From SIG78 sp036677805 (lineage in GTDB: Bacteria; Verrucomicrobiota; Lentisphaeria; Victivallales; Victivallaceae), in NCBI GenBank assembly GCA_036677805.1, contig JAVBVS010000029.1, forward strand, positions 1 to 64,000: DNA of 64,000 bases. The letters are read 5' to 3'. Of the stretch, positions 18,301 through 26,623 are shown in pieces (within the stretch, counting starts at the first letter, position 1; the number at the start of each line of letters is the position of its first letter). Made by a program: the position numbers and the translations under genes. The notes under the pieces were generated by a model. That model was not told the origin of the DNA. It worked only from the letters and a program-made list of their open reading frames with translations, and made no database searches.

Positions 18301-19626
18301 GCCGAAGGCGCCGCCGTCGGAGAGAAAAACCATCAACGCGCAGCGCATCCGGGCGTAAAGCGGCGAAGTCGCCGCCAGCCGGTTGTTGTCGTGAGTCTCG
18401 GCGAAATTGACCAGAGTCCCGAAATTGCGCCCGGAGGTATCGGCGTAACGGGCATAGTTCTCCACCTCGGAGCGGGTGTTATTCTGGAACAGCTCGGAAT
18501 AGCCCCAGTCGAGGCCGCATTCGCCGAGCAGCGCTTCCTGCTTGTGGACCGGGCCGCCCAGGCCTTCGAGCATGAACACGGTATCCGGATATTCATTGCG
18601 CACCTTGGCTTCGATGTAACGCCAGGCGCTTTCCGGCAGCATGTAGCCGGCGTCGCAGCGGAAGCCGTCGACGCCATGGCGGCACCAGTAGAGGAAGACC
18701 CCGGCCATGAACCGCTGCACTTCGGTATTGTTGTAGTCGAGCTTGCACAGGTCCTGCCAGACCACGCCCCAGGCGCCGGGGCTCACGATCCGGCCGTCGG
18801 CTTCGCGCACAAACCATTCGGGATGTTCGGTCTGGAGGCGGCTCGCCCAACCGGTATGGTTGACCGGAATATCGAGAAAAATACGACCTTTGCGGGCATG
18901 AACCGCATCGACCAGTTCGCCGAATTGCTCCAGCGGCGTCGCCCGCGGATCGAAATCGGCCAGCGCCGGATCGACGGCAAAGTAATCAAGCACCGCGAAG
19001 GGACTGCCGTAGCGCCCCATGCGGCCGTAAACCGTCGGCGCCGGATGGATCGGCAGCAGCTGAAGAATGCGCGCGCCGAGTTCGCCGAAAATAAAATCGA
19101 GCTTGTCTTTCAACGCCCGGAAGGTGCCGGAAGGCGGAATCACACTGTATTTCTCGCGCTCGAGCCGGGAAAGCACCTCATCGTCTTCGCGTCGGGCATA
19201 AGTGCGTTCGAGATTGTCGCCGAACTGCCGTACAAAGGCGGTGTACATGATGTTGGCCCCGATGTTTTCGGCGGCCTCGACCTTGAATTTGATATTGCCG
19301 CTGTCGGGCCAGCGCAGCGCCGAACCGTCGGCCGGAGCAAAAAACGGTTTGGCGGCGAAAACCCCGGTTTCCGGCAAGGCCAGCGCAATCTCCCAGCGCG
19401 TTTCCGACACCCGGTTCATCGGCAGGTCGCGCCAGTCGCGTCCGACCGGACGCAAATTGAGTTCGGTCTGGGCGATGATCTCGCGCCGCCGGACGGCGGC
19501 CATGCCGACATTGGTCCGGACCGCCGCCTGGCCGGCGCCGAAAGGCTCCGCCGCCTCCAGACTCAGCGTCACCACCTCGCCGGCATAGAAAATCCGGCGC
19601 GGCGTCCCGAGGTCGAATTTGAGCAT
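15367..19626 (-). CDS. Bifunctional glycogen debranching enzyme (GH13-like + GH133)
   Basis: A 1419-residue protein. The N-terminal half holds an alpha-amylase barrel: NHTGWASR (region I), GVDGFRCDAGYM (nucleophile Asp, about residue 325), FMLEGLGG (acid Glu, about 355) and AETHDNN (about 414). The C-terminal third is an amylo-alpha-1,6-glucosidase domain, with GYPWFLDWGRDTLIALRG at about 1055 and RGLNDSNRDTSDAPLW after it. The arrangement resembles eukaryotic-type two-activity debranchers (4-alpha-glucanotransferase plus 1,6-glucosidase) rather than GlgX. ATG 19626 has GGGGG upstream; the TTG at 19632 is less likely. It follows the zinc peptidase gene by 27 bases and may share its promoter. 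Confidence 0.88.
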   Translation of the reverse strand: MLKFDLGTPRRIFYAGEVVTLSLEAAEPFGAGQAAVRTNVGMAAVRRREIIAQTELNLRPVGRDWRDLPMNRVSETRWEIALALPETGVFAAKPFFAPADGSALRWPDSGNIKFKVEAAENIGANIMYTAFVRQFGDNLERTYARREDDEVLSRLEREKYSVIPPSGTFRALKDKLDFIFGELGARILQLLPIHPAPTVYGRMGRYGSPFAVLDYFAVDPALADFDPRATPLEQFGELVDAVHARKGRIFLDIPVNHTGWASRLQTEHPEWFVREADGRIVSPGAWGVVWQDLCKLDYNNTEVQRFMAGVFLYWCRHGVDGFRCDAGYMLPESAWRYIEAKVRNEYPDTVFMLEGLGGPVHKQEALLGECGLDWGYSELFQNNTRSEVENYARYADTSGRNFGTLVNFAETHDNNRLAATSPLYARMRCALMVFLSDGGAFGFTNGVEWFAVEKVDVHGASGLNWGKTPNQVKFLQRLHAVMRLHPAFYGGAEKRLENLTGDNALTIRRSGGGSLLLALVNLDCGRPSRVRFSREQWNFAENEGFDLLSGELYRWQEDGDFRSVELAPGECRLITRDKLWLEQLEAELRENFRTPEMVRKQKLQLAALLAFIAAGTVRPDKIAETVRIFSGNWRRLFRVDERSWPPLSEYHDPVDRNRLVMVPPAGCLAILSDYAFRAELKAGDRTLRFGRSVRLGDDSYLVLFSPLADFEIPPRDPALELTVFEPDKVVRRHGFVRYLTAVPEDASVAMSFGAAELESGPPRYALGTNCFGGYSQMQAVWGALTSKYDAVIAANLSDEYPVDRRIMLSRFRVWVVLEDFSQELNIGIQDAFRVGERNLARWDFTVPVGQGRVIKLDITCRTALDANAVELEFRRRPAIGNSRVLPDSTPVRLIVRPDLDDRINHELTKAYLGPEREFPRAIAINEQRDGLVFAPAPDRRLILRMAGAEFRREEEWRYMVEFPLEEYYGLAHQGDLFSPGYFTGHLRGHASLTLTAAVNADAGQAEFPRPDRFPPQSGIMQAALAALDCFVVRRNEYHTVIAGYPWFLDWGRDTLIALRGLIAAGKLDIARDIIVQFAAFERQGTIPNMIRGLNDSNRDTSDAPLWLAVAIDDYLAADGSEALLEFRIGNSKRSMLEVLKSIAENYRKGTPNGIRVDAETNLVFSPAHFTWMDTNYPAATPREGYPVEIQALWYRLLALLGRYDRSFQPLAEQTARSIRELFVLPGLSRLSDCLHAASGTGARRAVPDNALRPNQLFAITLGAVREPDLIRGIIRSCKTLVIPGAIRSLADAEVEPPLPVALDGRRLNNPRRPYQGHYRGPEDTMRKVAYHNGTAWCWPFPSYAEAMFLAGGEAARSAARAVLFSAADYFNGGCPGQLPEIADGDYPHHWGGCAAQAWSVSEFYRVGKLLGGDSGNAVK

Positions 19627-19653
19627 CGTCAAGCCCCCGTGGAAGTTATCTCC

Positions 19654-20346
19654 TCAATCGCGCCGCCCGCCCAGCAATCCGGAACGGATCAGAAAATAGA
19701 GCAGCGTCAGCAGTGCGCTGACCGCGCTGGCGACATAAGTCATGAACGCGGCGTTGAGCACCGATCCGGCGTCGGCGGCTTCGGAGCTCGACACGATGCC
19801 GGTGCTGACCATCAGCTTCTTGGCCCGCGCGCTGGCGTTGTATTCGACCGGCAGCGTCACCAGCGAAAAAAGCACCGCGCACGAAAACAGCGCGATTCCG
19901 ACCAGCATCCACCCCTGGCTGTGGAAAATGAATCCGATCATCAAAAAGAGGTAGGCCGTATTGCTGCCCAGAATCGCCGCCGGCACCAGCGCCGTGCGCA
20001 GATTCAACGCGCCGTAACCGGTGGCGTGCTGGATGGCGTGTCCGGCCTCATGGCAGGCCACGCCGATGGCCGACAGACTTTGACTGGCATAAACATTGTC
20101 CGACAGTCGCAATTTCCGGCTGGAGGGATCGTAATGATCGCTCAGGAAACCGTCCACCCGTTCGACGGCGACGTTGTAGATGCCCGCGCCGTGAAGCAGC
20201 CGCTCGGCGGCCTCGGCCCCGGTCAATCCGCTGGCGGCATAGACCTTGGAGTAGCGGTTGAAGGTCGACCTGGTGTAAAAAGAAGCCCACAGCGCCAGAA
20301 TGAAACCCGGCAGGGCCAGGATGAAATAGAGCGGGTCCAGAATCAT
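19654..20346 (-). CDS. Membrane zinc metallopeptidase (YugP/Zn_peptidase_2 family)
   Basis: A 230-residue membrane protein. One N-terminal transmembrane segment (FILALPGFILALWASFY) precedes the YNVAVERVDGFLSDHYDP region. The zinc motif is HEAGHAIQHATGYG (HExxH), and three hydrophobic segments follow. The family is widespread and its substrates are unknown. ATG 20346 follows a strong GAGGAG; the upstream in-frame extension crosses the promoter and is rejected. Confidence 0.88.
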   Translation of the reverse strand: MILDPLYFILALPGFILALWASFYTRSTFNRYSKVYAASGLTGAEAAERLLHGAGIYNVAVERVDGFLSDHYDPSSRKLRLSDNVYASQSLSAIGVACHEAGHAIQHATGYGALNLRTALVPAAILGSNTAYLFLMIGFIFHSQGWMLVGIALFSCAVLFSLVTLPVEYNASARAKKLMVSTGIVSSSEAADAGSVLNAAFMTYVASAVSALLTLLYFLIRSGLLGGRRD

Positions 20347-20457
20347 GTTTTTTCTCCTCGATGAAAATCTGAAAACAAAGCCGGCGGCAAGCTGCGCCGG
20401 GCAGGCGCGACCGTCGCCGGAAACGCATCCGGCAGGCATCGGTTCCGCCCTGCGGAT

Positions 20458-20486
20458 AATGTAATACGGTTTCGCTTTTTTTGCAA
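20458..20486 (-). promoter_or_regulatory. Candidate promoter for the zinc peptidase/debranching genes
   Basis: On the minus strand TTGCAA (20481-20486), a 17-base spacer and TACATT (20458-20463). It lies about 110 bases upstream of the peptidase ATG, inside the 324-base divergent region shared with nagB. Confidence 0.45.
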
Positions 20487-20570
20487 TCCGACAAACCCGA
20501 TATCTTGCGCGATAGTTTTTCGACCGCCCCCGCCGGACGGCCAAAAAGCGATAAAAATTCACGGTTTTAT

Positions 20571-20599
20571 TTGACATTGCCGTAAAGCAATGGTATTGT
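20571..20599 (+). promoter_or_regulatory. Strong sigma70-like promoter for nagB
   Basis: A perfect TTGACA (20571-20576), a 17-base spacer and TATTGT (20594-20599), with TGG immediately before the -10 (extended -10). It is about 70 bases upstream of the nagB ATG. No clear operator palindrome was seen between them. Confidence 0.65.
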
Positions 20600-20670
20600 T
20601 TTAGGCGACCGTGAATCCATCCGGTCACCAAACCATACCACAACCCGATTCAATATTCGAGGCAAGCACA

Positions 20671-21456
20671 ATGGAAGTCATCATCCAACCCACCGCCCAG
20701 GACGCCGTCAACCTGACCGCGCGTCTCATGGCCGATCAACTGCGTCAGCGGCCCGACCTGGTCTTCGGACTGGCCACCGGCGCCACCATGGAGGCGGTCT
20801 ACGCCGAACTCGTCCGCATGTGCCACGAGGAAAATCTCGATTTCGCCAGCGCCAAGAGTTTCAACCTCGACGAGTATATCGGCTTGGCCCCGGAGGACAA
20901 GAACTCCTACCGCTACTACATGAACCACCATCTGTTCAACCACATCAACATCAAGAAATCCAACACCCATCTGCCCAACGGCATGACCAGCGACATCCCC
21001 GGCGAAGGCGCGCGCTATGAAGCGGCCATCCAGGCCGCCGGCGGCATCGACCTCCAGCTGCTCGGCATCGGGCAGGACGGTCACATCGGTTTCAACGAAC
21101 CGCTGTCGTCGCTGTCGTCGCGCACCCGCGACAAGTCGCTGACCCCGGTGACTTACCAGCAGAACTGCGTCTACTTCAATCCGCCCGAAAGCATGCCGCG
21201 CCGCGCCTTCACCATGGGCGTCGGCACCATCCTCGACGCCAAACGCATCCTGATGCTGGTCACCGGGGCGCGCAAGGCCGATGTGCTGGCCAAGGCGATC
21301 GAAGGGCCGGTCACGAGCATGATTTCGGCGACCGCCATCCAGTTTCACCGCAACGTGGTGGTCATCATCGACGAAGCCGCCGCCACCAAGCTCGCCGGAC
21401 AGGATTACTACCGCTGGAGCTTTGCCAACGAACCCTGCTGGGCGCCCTATCGGTAG
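20671..21456 (+). CDS. nagB: Glucosamine-6-phosphate deaminase
   Basis: A 261-residue enzyme converting glucosamine-6-phosphate to fructose-6-phosphate and ammonia, feeding amino sugars into glycolysis. Visible motifs are GLATGATMEAVYAEL (phosphate loop), SFNLDEYIGL (catalytic Asp) and GIGQDGHIGFNEP, the NagB signature containing the ring-opening His/Glu residues. The length matches the family. ATG 20671 has an AGG-containing sequence upstream and opens the conserved N-terminus (MEVIIQP); upstream in-frame codons lie in the 5' UTR. It is monocistronic, with its own promoter and a strong terminator. Confidence 0.93.
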   Translation: MEVIIQPTAQDAVNLTARLMADQLRQRPDLVFGLATGATMEAVYAELVRMCHEENLDFASAKSFNLDEYIGLAPEDKNSYRYYMNHHLFNHINIKKSNTHLPNGMTSDIPGEGARYEAAIQAAGGIDLQLLGIGQDGHIGFNEPLSSLSSRTRDKSLTPVTYQQNCVYFNPPESMPRRAFTMGVGTILDAKRILMLVTGARKADVLAKAIEGPVTSMISATAIQFHRNVVVIIDEAAATKLAGQDYYRWSFANEPCWAPYR

Positions 21457-21504
21457 TGTTCGTTTTCCGGACCGGGCGGCGTCCGCCGTCCGGCCGGTTT
21501 CAGC

Positions 21505-21544
21505 GGCGCCGCGCAGCCATGATTCATGGAGCGGCGCCTTTTTT
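21505..21544 (+). terminator. Intrinsic terminator of nagB
   Basis: GGCGCCGC (21505-21512) pairs perfectly with GCGGCGCC (21531-21538). The stem is extended inside by CCATG/CATGG, and six T follow (21539-21544). The ATG at 21526 falls inside this hairpin, which rules it out as the dnaG start. Confidence 0.85.
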
Positions 21545-21558
21545 ACGGTATTCCCATT

Positions 21559-23361
21559 ATGGCCATGATTCCTGAAACCACGGTTGATGAGATTCTCCGG
21601 CGAAGCAATATCGTCGAAGTCATCAATTCCTTCGTCCCGCTGGCCAAGGCCGGCGCCGGCAACTGGAAGGCCTGCTGTCCCTTCCACAAGGAGAAAACGC
21701 CGTCGTTTCACGTCAGCGAAACCAAGCAAATGTACTACTGCTTCGGCTGCCAGAAGGGCGGCAATCTGATCACCTTCCTGCGCGAATACCAGAATGTCGA
21801 TTATGTCGAGGCGCTGCGGTTTCTGGCCGAACGCTATCATGTGGTGATTCCGGCGACAGTCTCTCCGGCGGAAGAGCGCGCCTACCGCGAACGCCGCTCG
21901 CTGGAGGGCCGGTTGTTCGACCTTCACCGGGAGATCAACGCCTTCTACATGCGGGAACTGCGCGAACGCACCGCGTCGCCGGTCGCGCAATACTTCGCCA
22001 CCCGGGCCATTCCGTGGGACTATGCCGACAAATTCCGCATCGGCGCCGCTCCCGACAGCTGGGACGCGGCGCTCAAATACGGCCGCGCGCTCGGCTTTTC
22101 CGAAGAGGAGCTGCTGAGTTCCGGAATTGCCACCCGCAACGAAGCCGGCCGGGTTTACGACCGGTTCCGCAACCGGCTGACCTTCGCCATCACCGACGAA
22201 GCCGACCGCGTGATCGGATTCAGCGCCCGGATCATCGTCAAGGACGACAACGCGCCCAAATATGTGAACAGTCCCGAAACCCCGATTTTCCACAAGGGCG
22301 AAATTCTCTACGGGCTGGCTCAGGCCAAAGAGTCGATCCGACGCCACAAATTCGCCATCGTCTGCGAAGGTCAGCTCGACACCATCGCGCTGCATCGGGC
22401 CGGGCTCGATATGGCGGTCGCGCCCCAGGGGCTGGCCTTCCGGGCGGAACAGGCCGAACTGCTCAAGCGCAACGCCGACCAACTTTATTTGTGCTTCGAC
22501 TCCGACGCCGCCGGACAGAGCGGCACCTTCCGGGTGCTGGAATTTCTGCTGCCGCTGGGCATCGAAGTCAAGGCGCTGGCGCTCGACGGCGGCAAAGACC
22601 CCGACGAAATCATGAAAACCCAGGGGCCGGAAGTGTTGCATCGGGCGCTGCACGAAGCCCGTCCGCTGGTTTCGGTAATCCTCGCCGGGCTTGGGCGGGT
22701 CCACGATCTGGCATCCGCCGCGGGCAAAGCCCGCGCCGCCGACGAGGCGGTGCAGCTGCTGGCCAACGTCCCCGACGCGATTGCGCGCGAACTTTATCTG
22801 GGTGAACTCGCCGACAGACTCCGGATTCCGCTGGAGCAAATATTCCGCCGCTGCAAGAGCCGCCGCCGCGTCGTCCGGCCGAACTACGACGGCACCCCCG
22901 CGCCGGCGCCGCCGGTTCCGGCCGAAGCCTATGCCGATCTCCGTCCCGGCAACGTGCGCCACGCCGAAGCCTCGCTGCTGCTGCTGGCGCTGCATTCGCC
23001 GGAAACCGCGCGACAGCTGGCGGCTGTCCTGCCGGACGAACTGCTCAGCGACGCTCCGGCGGCGGCGGTGCTCCGGGAGCTTTGCGCGATGAGCGCCAAC
23101 GGCGAATGGTTTCAAGGCGCGGAGCTGCTGGGCAAACTCGATTCCGCCCTGGCGCAGGATGCCGAAGTGGTCCGGCTGCTGATTCAGGATATCGCTCTGA
23201 CCGAGGAACAGTGTCTCCAGATTCTGCGCGACTGTCCCGAGGAACTCCGGCGCGAACAGCGCAAAAAGATGCGCCGGGAGCTGCTTTTCGAACTCAAGGA
23301 GAGCGCTGATACCTGCCGCCAGACGGAAATTCTGCGCCGGCTGCAGGAGCTTCGTGATTGA
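21559..23361 (+). CDS. dnaG: DNA primase
   Basis: A 600-residue primase. The N-terminal CHC2 zinc finger is CCPFHKEKTPSFHVS...YCFGCQKGG (from about residue 38). The catalytic core follows, with the TOPRIM motifs CEGQLD (about 270; the more usual form is EGYxD), APQGLAF and YLCFDSDAAG (about 313). A C-terminal helicase-interaction region follows. The start was placed at ATG 21559 (MAMIPETT), because the earlier in-frame ATG lies in the nagB terminator hairpin. No rpoD or rpsU neighbour is present, unlike the classical macromolecular-synthesis operon. Confidence 0.93.
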   Translation: MAMIPETTVDEILRRSNIVEVINSFVPLAKAGAGNWKACCPFHKEKTPSFHVSETKQMYYCFGCQKGGNLITFLREYQNVDYVEALRFLAERYHVVIPATVSPAEERAYRERRSLEGRLFDLHREINAFYMRELRERTASPVAQYFATRAIPWDYADKFRIGAAPDSWDAALKYGRALGFSEEELLSSGIATRNEAGRVYDRFRNRLTFAITDEADRVIGFSARIIVKDDNAPKYVNSPETPIFHKGEILYGLAQAKESIRRHKFAIVCEGQLDTIALHRAGLDMAVAPQGLAFRAEQAELLKRNADQLYLCFDSDAAGQSGTFRVLEFLLPLGIEVKALALDGGKDPDEIMKTQGPEVLHRALHEARPLVSVILAGLGRVHDLASAAGKARAADEAVQLLANVPDAIARELYLGELADRLRIPLEQIFRRCKSRRRVVRPNYDGTPAPAPPVPAEAYADLRPGNVRHAEASLLLLALHSPETARQLAAVLPDELLSDAPAAAVLRELCAMSANGEWFQGAELLGKLDSALAQDAEVVRLLIQDIALTEEQCLQILRDCPEELRREQRKKMRRELLFELKESADTCRQTEILRRLQELRD

Positions 23362-23419
23362 CGGCGGCCGGGGCGCCGCCCGGCAATGCCGGAAACTGCC
23401 GATAAAATCCGCTTTAAAA

Positions 23420-23449
23420 TTGGAAAATTGGAGCTTTCGGGTGTATATT
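23420..23449 (+). promoter_or_regulatory. Candidate promoter of lptB
   Basis: TTGGAA (23420-23425), an 18-base spacer and TATATT (23444-23449), in an AT-rich patch between dnaG and lptB, about 30 bases before the lptB ATG. Confidence 0.5.
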
Positions 23450-23480
23450 GCCGAATGTCTATACTGTGGAGGTGGTTTTC

Positions 23481-24242
23481 ATGAGTGAAGCGCAAAATCC
23501 GTCCGGAGTCGCCGGCGGCGAGCTGTTGATTCAGGCCGAGAATCTGATCAAAAGCTATCACGGCCGGTGCGTGGTCAAAAATGTCTCGCTCAACGTCCGC
23601 GCCGGCGAAGTCGTGGGCCTGCTCGGTCCCAACGGCGCCGGCAAGACCACCAGCTTCTACATGGTCATGGGGCTGATCCGGCCCGAAGGCGGCAAACTCA
23701 CCTTCAAGGGCTACGACATCACCCATGTGCCGATGTACATGCGCGCCCGGATGGGGATGGGCTATCTGGCCCAGGAACCTTCCATCTTCCGCAAGCTCAC
23801 GGTCGAGGAAAACATCATGGCGATTCTCGAAACGCTGGCGATTTCGCGCAAGGAGCGCAAGGAACGCTGCGCCGAACTGCTCGCGGAGCTCGACTTGACC
23901 CGCTTGTCCAGGCAGAAGGCAATGACCCTTTCCGGCGGCGAGCGGCGGCGGCTCGAAATCACCCGCGCGATGGTCACCAATCCTTCGTTCCTGATGCTGG
24001 ACGAGCCCTTCAGCGGCGTCGACCCCAAAGCGGTCTACGAAGTGCAGCAGATCATCCTCCAGCTCAAGCAGCGCAACATGGGCATTCTGATCACCGACCA
24101 CAACGTCCGCGAGACGCTTTCGGTGGTCGACCGGGCCTATCTGATGGCGCATGGTGAAGTCATGCTCGAAGGCGACAGCGATTATCTGGTCAACAGCGAA
24201 GAGGCGCGTGAAATCTACCTGGGGCCGAGTTTCACCATGTAA
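23481..24242 (+). CDS. lptB: LPS export ABC transporter ATP-binding protein LptB
   Basis: A 253-residue ABC ATPase that powers lipopolysaccharide extraction from the inner membrane by LptFG. It shows Walker A GPNGAGKTT (about residue 48), the LptB-typical GLIRPEGG and PMYMRARMGMGYLAQEPSIF (Q-loop), the signature LSGGERRR (about 149), Walker B LMLDEPFSGVDP and the switch His in ILITDHNVRETL. GGAGGTGG precedes ATG 23481. Its presence argues for an outer membrane with LPS. lptA and lptC are not adjacent. Confidence 0.92.
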   Translation: MSEAQNPSGVAGGELLIQAENLIKSYHGRCVVKNVSLNVRAGEVVGLLGPNGAGKTTSFYMVMGLIRPEGGKLTFKGYDITHVPMYMRARMGMGYLAQEPSIFRKLTVEENIMAILETLAISRKERKERCAELLAELDLTRLSRQKAMTLSGGERRRLEITRAMVTNPSFLMLDEPFSGVDPKAVYEVQQIILQLKQRNMGILITDHNVRETLSVVDRAYLMAHGEVMLEGDSDYLVNSEEAREIYLGPSFTM

Positions 24243-24326
24243 CATTCGATGCCGCCGGCGGATTGCATGCAACCGGCGCGGCTATTTACCGATCCATTAT
24301 CCTGATTCCCAATGGAGGTCACATTC

Positions 24327-24974
24327 ATGAAAAAACATAAAATGGAAAATCACAACCACTCCTCCGATCTGCCCGAGGAAGTCGAAACCGGAAACCCGGA
24401 ACCGGCGGACACTGCCGCCAATGCAGACCCCGAAGTCTGGGACAATCCGGGCGAGGTCGGTGAATCCGCTCCGGCCGCCGCCGAAGCGGTCGCCGCCCCC
24501 CCTGAAGAATTGCTCAAAGCCGAAGTCGCCGACCTCAAGGATAAGCTCCTGCGCAAGGAAGCGGACTATCAGAATTACCGCAAGCGCATGACCCGCGAAG
24601 TCGGTGATGCGCGGCGGATCGGGTTGTGTGAAACAATCGTGCCGTTTCTGCATCTGTTCGATCTTTACGCGATGGCCATGAAGGCCGCCGACCAGAGCGA
24701 CAACGTCGCCGCGCTCAAACAGGGCATGCTGATGATTCAGAGTGAATATCAGAAGGCGCTCGACGAACTCGGCGTCAAACAGTTCAGCGCCGAAGGCGCC
24801 AAGTTCGATCCCGCGCTGCACGACGCGGTTTCTTATGAAGCGTCCGCAACCGTCCCCGAAGGCATGGTGCTCAAGCAGTGGAACTGCGGGTACAAACTCG
24901 GCGACCGGCTGCTGCGTCCGGCGCGTGTCGTCGTCTCCTCGGGCCCGGAAGCGAAAGGAAAAGACGAGGCGTAA
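24327..24974 (+). CDS. grpE: Nucleotide exchange factor GrpE
   Basis: A 215-residue cochaperone that releases ADP from DnaK. It has an acidic, low-complexity N-terminus, a long helix (LKAEVADLKDKLLRKEADYQ, then NYRKRMTRE) and the beta-domain GVKQFSAEGAKFDPALHDAV with VVSSGP near the end. ATG 24327 is 8 bases after GGAGG, better than the ATG at 24312 inside that site. It is followed three bases later by dnaJ; dnaK is not in the window. Confidence 0.93.
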   Translation: MKKHKMENHNHSSDLPEEVETGNPEPADTAANADPEVWDNPGEVGESAPAAAEAVAAPPEELLKAEVADLKDKLLRKEADYQNYRKRMTREVGDARRIGLCETIVPFLHLFDLYAMAMKAADQSDNVAALKQGMLMIQSEYQKALDELGVKQFSAEGAKFDPALHDAVSYEASATVPEGMVLKQWNCGYKLGDRLLRPARVVVSSGPEAKGKDEA

Positions 24975-24977
24975 ATC

Positions 24978-26144
24978 ATGAGCAAGGACTTTTATGAAAT
25001 TCTCGGCGTGGCCAAAACCGCCACCGCCGACGAAATCAAAAAAGCATATCGCAAGCTGGCGATCAAGTACCACCCGGACAAAAACCCCGGCGACAAAACC
25101 GCCGAGGAAATGTTCAAGGAAATTTCCAACGCCTACGAAGTCCTCAGCGACAGCGAAAAACGGCAGCGCTACGACCAGCTCGGCCATGACGCCTACACCT
25201 CGGCCGGAGCCAGCGGCTTCGGCGGCGGCCCGCAGGGCGGATTCCACGATCCGATGGATATTTTCAGCCAATTTTTCGGCGGCGCACAGGGTGGCGGCTT
25301 CAATTTTGAAGACCTCTTCGGCGGCGGTGGCGGCGGCCGCCGCCGGCGCGATCCCAACGGTCCCATGGCCGGCAACGATCTGCGCTGCGACATCGAAATC
25401 TCCTTCGAGGACTCGGTCTTCGGCGTGACCAAGGAAGTCACCATTCCGCGGCCGTGCGACTGCGACGCCTGCGGCGGCTCCGGCTGCGCGCCGGGTTCGT
25501 CCAGGAAAACCTGTTCGCGTTGCGGCGGTTCCGGTCAGGTCACCATTTCGCAGGGTTTCTTCACCATGCAGCAGGCTTGTCCGAGCTGCCGCGGCACCGG
25601 TCAGGTGATCGAAAAACCGTGTCCGAAATGCCACGGCAGCGGCCGGATGCGCACCGAGAAAAAACTTCCGGTGCGGATTCCGCCCGGGGTCAACACCGGC
25701 GACCGGCTGCGGGTTTCCGGCGAAGGCGAAGGCGGCATGCGCGGCGGCCCGAACGGGGACTTGTACGTAATCATCCACGTCCGTCCGAGTCCGGTATTCG
25801 ACCGCGACGGCGTCGACTTGTTCTGCAAGCTGCCGATCGATTTCGCAACCGCAACGCTGGGCGGCATCGTCGAAGTGCCGACGGTTTCGGGCATGACCCG
25901 GATGAAGATCGCCCCCGGCACCCAAAACGGCTCGGTGCTGCGGATCAAAGGCAAGGGCATGCCCTCGCTGCGCGGCGGCGCCCGCGGCGATCTGCACGTT
26001 CAGGTTTCGGTGGAAGTTCCGGTCGGCCTCACCGACGCGGCGAAAAAACTCCTGACCGATTTCCAGGCTCAGATTTCAAGCAGAAACATGCCGCACACCG
26101 AAGAGTTCAAACGCAAGGCCGGACCCTTTCTGGGGAATCAGTGA
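24978..26144 (+). CDS. dnaJ: Chaperone protein DnaJ
   Basis: A 388-residue type I J-protein. The J domain (residues 1-70) contains YHPDKNPGD with HPD near residue 32. A Gly/Phe-rich linker follows (about 72-120). The zinc region has four CxxCxGxG-type repeats: CDACGGSG, CSRCGGSG, CPSCRGTG and CPKCHGSG. The C-terminal client-binding domains follow. It stimulates DnaK ATPase. It lies between grpE and smpB with 3-base and 2-base gaps, so the three are one transcript. Confidence 0.95.
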   Translation: MSKDFYEILGVAKTATADEIKKAYRKLAIKYHPDKNPGDKTAEEMFKEISNAYEVLSDSEKRQRYDQLGHDAYTSAGASGFGGGPQGGFHDPMDIFSQFFGGAQGGGFNFEDLFGGGGGGRRRRDPNGPMAGNDLRCDIEISFEDSVFGVTKEVTIPRPCDCDACGGSGCAPGSSRKTCSRCGGSGQVTISQGFFTMQQACPSCRGTGQVIEKPCPKCHGSGRMRTEKKLPVRIPPGVNTGDRLRVSGEGEGGMRGGPNGDLYVIIHVRPSPVFDRDGVDLFCKLPIDFATATLGGIVEVPTVSGMTRMKIAPGTQNGSVLRIKGKGMPSLRGGARGDLHVQVSVEVPVGLTDAAKKLLTDFQAQISSRNMPHTEEFKRKAGPFLGNQ

Positions 26145-26146
26145 TC

Positions 26147-26623
26147 ATGGTCAAAAAAGAAGCCGCGCCCGGCGACGGACAGCTGGCCAATAATCGCAAA
26201 GCATTGCACGATTATATGGTGCTCGATCAGGTCGAGGCCGGCATCCAGCTGGTCGGAACCGAGGTCAAGAGCTGCCGGGCGCGTTCGATCGCGCTCAACG
26301 ACGCCTATGTCGACATCATCAACGGCACCGCGTGGCTGATCAACCTGCACATCGCCGGCTACGATTACGGCAACCGCTTCAATCATGACGCCAAGCGCCG
26401 CCGGCGGCTGCTGCTGCACAAAAGCGAAATTCTGAAGCTCGCGCTGAAAGTCCGTGACAAGGGCATCACGATCATACCGCTGCGCTTCTATTTGAAGCAC
26501 GGTCTGGTCAAGGTCGCGCTCGGCCTCTGTCGCGGCAAGAGTTTCGGCGACAAGCGCGAAACCCTGCGCGAACGTCAGGATTTGCTCGACACCAAGCGCG
26601 CCATCCGCGGCGAACGCCTGTAA
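26147..26623 (+). CDS. smpB: SsrA (tmRNA)-binding protein SmpB
   Basis: A 158-residue protein that delivers tmRNA to stalled ribosomes. It shows NRKALHDYMVLDQVEAGIQL, VGTEVKSCRARSIALNDAYV, the loop RRRRLLLHKSEI and the basic C-terminal tail KSFGDKRETLRERQ, all typical of SmpB. ATG 26147 lies 2 bases after the dnaJ stop; the longer upstream frame is a shadow of dnaJ. No tmRNA gene was recognised in the window. Confidence 0.95.
   Translation: MVKKEAAPGDGQLANNRKALHDYMVLDQVEAGIQLVGTEVKSCRARSIALNDAYVDIINGTAWLINLHIAGYDYGNRFNHDAKRRRRLLLHKSEILKLALKVRDKGITIIPLRFYLKHGLVKVALGLCRGKSFGDKRETLRERQDLLDTKRAIRGERL

Noticed and set aside
15292..20364. A 1690-codon plus-strand open frame
   Set aside because: It is antisense to the debranching enzyme and zinc peptidase, full of Arg/Gln/His repeats with no family motifs; it is a by-product of GC-rich codon use.
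20347..20670. Riboswitch ahead of nagB (such as a glmS-type element)
   Set aside because: Only about 70 bases separate the predicted promoter from the start codon, and no conserved riboswitch core was recognised.
20650..23115. An 821-codon minus-strand open frame over nagB and dnaG
   Set aside because: Both plus-strand genes have complete catalytic motifs, promoters and a terminator; the antisense frame has no recognisable domain.
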